A stretch of DNA of 64,000 bases from CAZQFV01 sp964613665. GTDB taxonomy: Bacteria; Chloroflexota; Chloroflexia; DTKN01. Below the pieces are notes generated by a model, which ran no database searches, was not told where the DNA came from, and saw nothing but the letters and a program-made list of their open reading frames with translations. Positions within the stretch are counted from its first letter, which is position 1. The number at the start of each line of letters is the position of its first letter. Positions 59,291-64,000 of the stretch are shown in pieces. Both the position numbers and the translations under genes were made by a program. The stretch is taken from assembly GCA_964613665.1 (NCBI GenBank), contig CAZTIG010000016.1, positions 1 to 64,000 on the forward strand, read 5' to 3'.

Positions 59291-59785
59291 ATGGAAGACC
59301 GCAACCGCCGCGCGTTGGTGATCGGACTGATCCTGATCGTGCTGGGCGTGGGGCTGCTGGCCATGCAGCTCATGCAGCCGGGCTTTGGCCAGCCGCTGAT
59401 CCTCTTCCTGATCGGGGCCGCCTTCCTGGTGGGCTACTTTATCCGGCGCTCCTACGGCCTGCTCATCCCCGGCTGCATCCTGGTGGGCCTGGCCCTGGGC
59501 TCGCTGGGGGTGCAGATCTTTGGACAGTTTGGTGACCTCACCGTGATCGGCCTCGGTATCGGCTTCGTGGCCATCTACGTGATCGACCTGCTCTACCGCC
59601 GCGTGACCCACTGGTGGCCGCTCATCCCCGGGGGCATCCTGATCGTCGTCGGCCTGGCGCAGGCCCTGGAGGAGAACCCCAACTTCGCCGTCCTCTGGGA
59701 AAAGGGCTGGCCGCTCATCCTCGTCCTGGTCGGCTTGCTCCTGCTGGCCGGCGCTTTTGGGCTATTCGGACGGAAAAAGGCCTAG
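59291..59785 (+). CDS. DUF5668/LiaI-like membrane protein
   Basis: 164 aa from ATG 59291 (GGAGGAG five bases upstream). Five or six hydrophobic helices separated by short polar turns: LVIGLILIVLGVGLLAMQ, LILFLIGAAFLVGYFI, YGLLIPGCILVGLALG, HWWPLIPGGILIVVGLAQAL and WPLILVLVGLLLLAGAFGLF. The repeated WPLI-x-P-G-x-I-x-I-x-G and WPLILVL-x-G motifs are typical of the LiaI/LiaF transmembrane and DUF5668 membrane units. Function unknown; possibly envelope stress. It is first gene after the promoter, followed by GNAT (gap 15 bp) and GT87. Confidence 0.72.
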   Translation: MEDRNRRALVIGLILIVLGVGLLAMQLMQPGFGQPLILFLIGAAFLVGYFIRRSYGLLIPGCILVGLALGSLGVQIFGQFGDLTVIGLGIGFVAIYVIDLLYRRVTHWWPLIPGGILIVVGLAQALEENPNFAVLWEKGWPLILVLVGLLLLAGAFGLFGRKKA

Positions 59786-59800
59786 AGAAGCGCTTGTGGA

Positions 59801-60337
59801 GTGGCGGTCGTGAGCTGCGCCGAAGCCAGTGCCGCCCCGCGCGACAGCCCTCTGATGCCACACGGGGCGCCCGCCCTGCGCCCGGTGCGCCCGGAGGAGC
59901 GGGCTGTCTTCACGCAGACGGCCATGCAGACACTGGGCCAGGGCGACCTCTCCATGGCTGCCGTCCTGCGCTCCCGCTTCCTGACCTGGTGGGCACGGCG
60001 GGTGATCCACCTTTTCTTCCACCGCTTCTGCCGGCCGCTCGTCCTGGAGGTCGATGGCGTAACGGCCGGTTTCCTGGTGCTGCGCCAGGCGAAAAAGACC
60101 CTGAACATCGAGGCCCTGGGCGTCCTGCCGGCCTTTCGCCGGCAGGGCTGGGGCACGTGGCTGCTGCAGCAGGCCGAGCAGGAGGCTCGCGCCATGGGCC
60201 TTGCCCGGCTGGAGCTGCACGTCTCGTCGGGGAACCGGCCGGCCCTGGCTCTGTACGCCCGGGCCGGGTTCCATCCCGTCCCGCGCACATGGAGCGGCTT
60301 TGACATGGAGCGGTTCCTGTCCGCCGAGGAAGGCTGA
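59801..60337 (+). CDS. GNAT-family N-acetyltransferase
   Basis: 178 aa. EALGVLPAFRRQGWGTWLLQQ is the acetyl-CoA loop (R-R-x-G-x-G) and LHVSSGNRPALALYARAGFH closes the site. The N-terminal 30 residues are not domain-like; GTG 59801 is used, but GTG 59810 with GGAG eight bases upstream is equally good. The stop overlaps the following ATG (TGATG, 60335-60339), coupling it to a GT87 membrane glycosyltransferase, so a role in modifying a surface glycan is possible. Substrate unknown. Confidence 0.82.
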   Translation: MAVVSCAEASAAPRDSPLMPHGAPALRPVRPEERAVFTQTAMQTLGQGDLSMAAVLRSRFLTWWARRVIHLFFHRFCRPLVLEVDGVTAGFLVLRQAKKTLNIEALGVLPAFRRQGWGTWLLQQAEQEARAMGLARLELHVSSGNRPALALYARAGFHPVPRTWSGFDMERFLSAEEG

Positions 60338-61575
60338 TGGGCGCGCGCCTCTTCTTCTCGCCGGAGCGGCGGGCCATGCTGGCCCGCGTCGGCAGCGTGG
60401 TGCTGGTGGCCGTGGCGCTGGCCTACCTCTTCCTGGTCGGTAGCGAGCTTCTGCAGCAGGTCCAGGACTGGCCCACCCTGCACCAGGACCGCGACTTTCC
60501 CTCCTACTACCTGGCCGCCCGGCGCCTGCTGCGCGGCGCCGACCTCTACGGCGGCTACCAGGAGGAGGCCGCCCGCACCCTGGGGATGAGCAACTATTTC
60601 ATCGACACCGCCGTCACCCCGCCGACCTTTGCCCTGGTGACGGTCCCCCTGGCCCTGGTGCCCTACCCGGTGGCCTGGGTCTCCTGGCAAGTCCTTTCCC
60701 TGGCCGCACTGGGCCTGTCCATCTTCCTGGCCGTACGCGAGGAGCGGCCGGTCTTTTCCGCGCCCGCTTGGGCCGCTCTGGCCTGCGCCGTGCTCCTTTT
60801 CCCGCCCCTGACCTTTCACCTGCTCTATGCCCACACCGAGCTCTTCGTGCTGCTCCTGCTGACCGGGGCCTGGCTCTGCTATCGCCACGGTCGGGAGATC
60901 CCCGCCGGCCTCCTTATCGGCCTGGCCGGGGCCGTCCGCGTCTATCCCCTCTTCCTGGTCGTCTTTCTGCTGCAGCGGCGCTCGTGGAAGGGGTTCCTGA
61001 GCGCGCTGGGCAGCGCCCTGGGGTTGGCGGCGCTGGCGGCAGCCGTGGCCGGCCCCTCCTCGTACCTGCGCTACCTGGCCGTGCTGCAGACGGAGGTGCC
61101 CAAGCTCTACCCGCTGCAAGGCAACTGCTCCCTCTGGGGCACCGTGCACAAGGTGGCCGTGCTCTGGCCGGCCCTGGGCGCCCAGCCGCTGCTCCGCGAC
61201 GGCCTGGCCGCGGCTTGCTCCCTGGCAGTCCTCCTCCTGACGATCTGGCTGGCGCGCCGGCCGGGCCCCGCGCCGGCGATCGTGGAGCGGCCCTATGGCC
61301 TCTACATCGCCGGGGCACTGCTGGCCTCCCCCCTCTCCTGGATCTACTACCAGGTGCTCCTCTACCTGCCCCTGGTCTTTTTGCTGGCCGCCATGCGGCG
61401 GGCCAACCGCCCCCGCGCCCTTCCGGTTCTCCTCCTGCTGACACTGCTCGCCGCCCTGACCTCACTGGCCGGGCCCCTGCTGGACCTGCCGGCTGGTCTG
61501 CGCCTGGCGCTGGACCTGCTCCCCTCCCTGACCACGGTGGCGGTGTACGTGGCCCTGGCCGGCATGCCCTCGTGA
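60337..61575 (+). CDS. GT87-family (DUF2029) membrane glycosyltransferase
   Basis: 412 aa with about ten transmembrane helices. The first loop DRDFPSYYLAARRLLRGADLY (with D-x-x-x-Y-x-AA) is the hallmark of GT87/DUF2029 (PimE/mannosyltransferase-like) enzymes that use polyprenyl-phosphate-mannose. Loops carry TPPTFALVTVPLALV and RVYPLFLVVFLL. It is translationally coupled to the GNAT by TGATG. It is likely to transfer a sugar outside the membrane onto a glycolipid or glycan. Acceptor unknown. Confidence 0.87.
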   Translation: MGARLFFSPERRAMLARVGSVVLVAVALAYLFLVGSELLQQVQDWPTLHQDRDFPSYYLAARRLLRGADLYGGYQEEAARTLGMSNYFIDTAVTPPTFALVTVPLALVPYPVAWVSWQVLSLAALGLSIFLAVREERPVFSAPAWAALACAVLLFPPLTFHLLYAHTELFVLLLLTGAWLCYRHGREIPAGLLIGLAGAVRVYPLFLVVFLLQRRSWKGFLSALGSALGLAALAAAVAGPSSYLRYLAVLQTEVPKLYPLQGNCSLWGTVHKVAVLWPALGAQPLLRDGLAAACSLAVLLLTIWLARRPGPAPAIVERPYGLYIAGALLASPLSWIYYQVLLYLPLVFLLAAMRRANRPRALPVLLLLTLLAALTSLAGPLLDLPAGLRLALDLLPSLTTVAVYVALAGMPS

Positions 61576-61723
61576 ATCCCACACCTACCTCCATAGCAGT
61601 CCCCGCCCAGCGGCAGGGCGCTACCTTGGCGCACAGCACGGGCCACTGCCGCGGGCCCTGGAGGCGCAGCGGGCCCCCTGGTGTGGTGCACGGCGTCTGT
61701 GAGCGGAGGTCAGGCTCTGGCCC

Positions 61724-61752
61724 TTGTCCCCTGCCCCTGCTTATGCTATAAT
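61724..61752 (+). promoter_or_regulatory. Promoter of the 61807-64000 gene pair
   Basis: -35 TTGTCC (61724-61729), 17-bp spacer, -10 TATAAT (61747-61752) preceded by TGC (extended -10). The ATG at 61807 is 54 bases downstream. Confidence 0.85.
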
Positions 61753-61806
61753 TCTTCCGCCACAGGCGCATGACCTTGGGCACCGCCAGAGCTGCGAGGG
61801 TGGGAC

Positions 61807-63324
61807 ATGTCTGCGACACCGGGCCAGGCAGGGACACGCTGGTGGCAGGAGGTACGCCCCCAGGTCTCTATCGTCGCGCTCTTTCTCGTCCTCCTGCTGG
61901 CCCTGGCGCTGCAGTACCGCGTCACCGACCCCGACCTGTGGTGGCATCTGCGCACGGGGCAGTGGATCGTCGAGGGCGGCGGCATTCCCTACACCGACCC
62001 CTTCTCCTTCACCGCCCGGGGTCAGCCCTGGATCGCCCACTCCTGGCTGGCCGAGATCTGTATGTTCCTCCTCTACCGCTACGTCGGCCCGTTCAGCCTG
62101 CCGCTGCTGCGCGCCCTGCTGCAGGTCGGCGCCCTAGCCCTGCTCTTCCAGATGGCCTGGGAGCGCTGGCCGCGGCTGGGGGGCAACATCGCGCTGGTCC
62201 TGGTCACTTTCTTCGCCACGGCCAAGTACTGGCTGGTCCGGCCGAACAGCGTCAGCCTGGCCCTGGCGGTGGTGGTGCTCTATCTGTGGTACCTCTACAA
62301 GTGGAGGGGGCACGACCGTCTCTGGCTGTTGCCGCCGCTCTTTGTCCTGTGGGCCAACCTGCACTCGGGCTTTGTGTATGGCCTGCTGCTGCTGGGCGCG
62401 CTTTGGGTGGGCGAGCTCCTGGCCGGCCGGCTCTGGCCCGACCCCTGGCTGCTGGAACGCAGGCGCTGGCTACGGCTGGGCCTCTTCTCCCTCCTCTCCG
62501 TCGCCGCGGTCCTGCTGAACCCCTACCACGTGCGCCTGCTCCTCTATCCCTTTACCTACTACGTCGGCGGGATTACCCTGCACACCGGCTACGTCGGCGA
62601 GTGGCTCTCTCCCAACTTTCACGAATTCTCCAACATCCTCTTCGCCCTGCTCCTGCTGGCACTGGTCGCCGGCCTGGCCTGGCGCCGCAGCAGCATGGTG
62701 CCGGCGGAAACGCTGGCCCTCGTCCTCTTCCTGGGGCTGGCGCTTAGCTCCATCCGCGCCGCCGGCATCGCCATCCCCCTGTTGGCATGGTCCCTGGCCG
62801 GCGTGCTGGGCCAGGGGGTGGCCCCGCGGAGCAGCCCCGGCCGAGGGGCCTGGCGACAGCCGACCCGGAGGACCCTGGCGCTGTGGTACGGGGGCACCTT
62901 GCTGCTTGTGCTGCTGCTCCTGGCCGCCACCGGCTTCGAGTTCGCCGCGTGGGGCCGCGACAACGGTTTCATGGGGGAGGACGGCTACCCCCGCCAGGCG
63001 GTCGACGCCCTGGCCGGCCTCCCATCCTCCGCGCGCGTCTGGAACAGCTACGACTGGGGCGGCTACCTGATCTGGCGGCTCTATCCCGAGCGCCTGGTCT
63101 ATATCGACGGGCGGGCCGACCTCTACGGCGATGCCCTGTTCGCCGACTACCTCCAGGTGTGGCGGGCCCATCCCCAATGGGCCGAGGTTCTCTCCCGATA
63201 CGAAATCGAGGCCGTCCTCTGCGAGAGCCAGGGCCCCCTGGCCACCGTGTTGACAACCAGCACTTCCTGGCAGATAATCTACCTGGACGAAATGGCCGCC
63301 GTCTTCCGGCGGGTCTTGAGATAG
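61807..63324 (+). CDS. GT-C-like polytopic membrane protein
   Basis: 505 aa with about eleven helices. The first extracytoplasmic loop has RVTDPDLWWHLRTGQWIVEG, then IPYTDPFSFT and WIAHSWLAEI. The D-P-D-x-WWHL-x-x-G pattern with an Asp pair is typical of a widely distributed GT-C-like family of uncharacterised membrane proteins. The C-terminal 110 residues are soluble (RVWNSYDWGGYLIWRLYPE, YIDGRADLYGD). Function not established; glycosyltransferase activity is only inferred from the fold. It is co-transcribed with a DegS-like sensor kinase 16 bp downstream. Confidence 0.75.
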   Translation: MSATPGQAGTRWWQEVRPQVSIVALFLVLLLALALQYRVTDPDLWWHLRTGQWIVEGGGIPYTDPFSFTARGQPWIAHSWLAEICMFLLYRYVGPFSLPLLRALLQVGALALLFQMAWERWPRLGGNIALVLVTFFATAKYWLVRPNSVSLALAVVVLYLWYLYKWRGHDRLWLLPPLFVLWANLHSGFVYGLLLLGALWVGELLAGRLWPDPWLLERRRWLRLGLFSLLSVAAVLLNPYHVRLLLYPFTYYVGGITLHTGYVGEWLSPNFHEFSNILFALLLLALVAGLAWRRSSMVPAETLALVLFLGLALSSIRAAGIAIPLLAWSLAGVLGQGVAPRSSPGRGAWRQPTRRTLALWYGGTLLLVLLLLAATGFEFAAWGRDNGFMGEDGYPRQAVDALAGLPSSARVWNSYDWGGYLIWRLYPERLVYIDGRADLYGDALFADYLQVWRAHPQWAEVLSRYEIEAVLCESQGPLATVLTTSTSWQIIYLDEMAAVFRRVLR

Positions 63325-63340
63325 ACAGAGGAGCGTTACC

Positions 63341-64000
63341 ATGGAAGGCACGACTCTGACGGGGCGCATCGAGGAAATGGCCCGGAAGCTGCAGGCCGAG
63401 ATGGACCAGATTCGCCGGGAAATCTCCGAGCTGAACGTCGTCATACCCCAGAACACGGCCGAGGTGGACCGGCTGGCGCAGCGCGAGCTGTCCATCTCCA
63501 GCCGCATCCGCGAGTTGGACATGAACCTGGAGAGCTACCCGCGCAACGATATACGCCAGTTCTACAGCTCGCTGCAAGAGGTACAGATGCGCCACTACAT
63601 GATGCGGACGCAGCTGGAGCAGCAGCAGGGCAAACTCAAGAGCCTGCAGGACCGCCAACGGGAGCTGCAGGGGCTGGTGCAGGTGTTCTCTGAGCTGTCC
63701 GCGCAGACACCCGGCCAGATTGCTGCAGCGCTGGAGGAGGGCGCCGCGGCCGAGCAGGAGATGATCGCCCGGATCATCCAGGCCCAGGAGGACGAGCGCC
63801 AGCGCATCTCCCAACAGATCCACGACGGTCCCACCCAGACCATGTCCAACCTCATCCTCCAGGCCGAGGTCTGCGAGCGCTTCGTCGACAAGGACCCCAC
63901 CGAGGCCAAGACCGAGCTGGCCAGCCTGAAGACGACGATCCACCACACCCTGCAGGAGATGCGCCGCTTCATCTTCGACGTGCGGCCGATGATCCTGGAC
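63341..64000 (+). CDS. DegS-like sensor histidine kinase (N-terminal part)
   Basis: The first 220 codons are present; the gene runs off the window. No membrane helix at the N-terminus. A long coiled coil covers residues 1-130 (MARKLQAEMDQIRREISELN ... QLEQQQGKLKSLQDRQRELQ). The HisKA_3-type phospho-acceptor region follows: ARIIQAQEDERQRISQQIHD with the phosphorylatable His near residue 161, then TMSNLILQAEV and MRRFIFDVRP. The layout matches cytosolic DegS (PF05384 plus HisKA_3), which phosphorylates a NarL/LuxR-type regulator, presumably encoded downstream. AGAGGAG precedes ATG 63341. Confidence 0.9.
   Translation, partial: MEGTTLTGRIEEMARKLQAEMDQIRREISELNVVIPQNTAEVDRLAQRELSISSRIRELDMNLESYPRNDIRQFYSSLQEVQMRHYMMRTQLEQQQGKLKSLQDRQRELQGLVQVFSELSAQTPGQIAAALEEGAAAEQEMIARIIQAQEDERQRISQQIHDGPTQTMSNLILQAEVCERFVDKDPTEAKTELASLKTTIHHTLQEMRRFIFDVRPMILD

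Noticed and set aside
1..64000. tRNA, rRNA, phage or transposase genes
   Set aside because: No cloverleaf with CCA-type ends, rRNA-like segment, or transposase/integrase motif (DDE, tyrosine recombinase) was recognised on either strand.

Overview
The window is 64 kb of very GC-rich DNA. It most likely comes from a member of the Chloroflexota (Anaerolineae/Caldilineae-like), probably a metagenome-assembled or environmental genome. The main reason is a set of large secreted proteins that carry the short motif YLPL-(V/I/L)-x-R (for example YLPLIVRH, YLPVILRGGG, YLPLVVNRDG), which from general knowledge is common on exported Chloroflexota proteins. Supporting signs are the Pro/Thr-rich surface protein, DUF4446, DegS-type histidine kinase and multiple GT-C membrane glycosyltransferases. 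The taxonomic call is inference. No rRNA, tRNA, CRISPR array, phage module or intact insertion sequence was seen.

Layout. 1-2623: end of a Tad/Flp pilus-type cluster (TadE/TadG-like pseudopilins) running into a chain of short, mutually overlapping genes including a YdjM-like membrane hydrolase. 2736-7832: a secreted sialidase-like/PKD/PPC protein, a Pro/Thr-rich anchored protein, a broken four-helix-bundle (4HB) gene between heptamer repeats, and a DUF4446 protein. 7842-13430: metabolic singletons (monooxygenase-like, LnuA-type nucleotidyltransferase, two aldo/keto reductases of identical length, zinc-ribbon protein, small membrane protein). 13461-21478: a 14-repeat secreted protein, a LuxR-type remnant, cytidine deaminase, and a large secreted MAM-like protein. 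21657-24521: a translationally coupled minus-strand operon (phosphotransferase, DppA-like peptidase, metallo-beta-lactamase-fold hydrolase). 24684-32476: acetyltransferases, QueG-like protein, DUF4405 membrane protein, carotenoid-desaturase-like flavoprotein, flavodoxin, and two gene remnants. 32764-39572: CehA/McbA hydrolase, methylglyoxal synthase, zinc ribbon protein, GNAT, glycogen synthase and a GalT-like partner. 39748-47688: three large secreted proteins in tandem. 48509-51058: an S1-domain/DksA-like/DUF2085 operon. 51496-63324: glycosyltransferase-type membrane proteins with a methyltransferase and GNAT. 63341-64000: start of a DegS-like sensor kinase.

Two patterns run across the window. 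First, sigma-70-type promoters are unusually easy to read: sixteen were found with -35 TTGxxx (one starts with A) and -10 TAtaaT boxes, fifteen with a 17-bp spacer and one with 18, most with an extended -10 TGn. Four minus-strand promoters share sequence well beyond the boxes. Second, degenerate tandem repeats of 7-bp period but different unit sequence occur at several places, and they coincide with 4HB (23S intervening-sequence-protein/bAvd-like) genes. Two tandem paralogous glycosyltransferase genes are interrupted at exactly the same codon, one by a 4HB coding sequence fused in frame and the other by heptamer repeats. This is the best candidate in the window for an undescribed element.

Several genes are decaying: an LnuA-type gene with a 1-bp deletion, a methyltransferase reduced to its two ends but retaining its promoter, a LuxR HTH tail frameshifted at a G10 run, and the 4HB gene with an amber codon. 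Starts were chosen from Shine-Dalgarno spacing, and several genes appear to use GTG or TTG.
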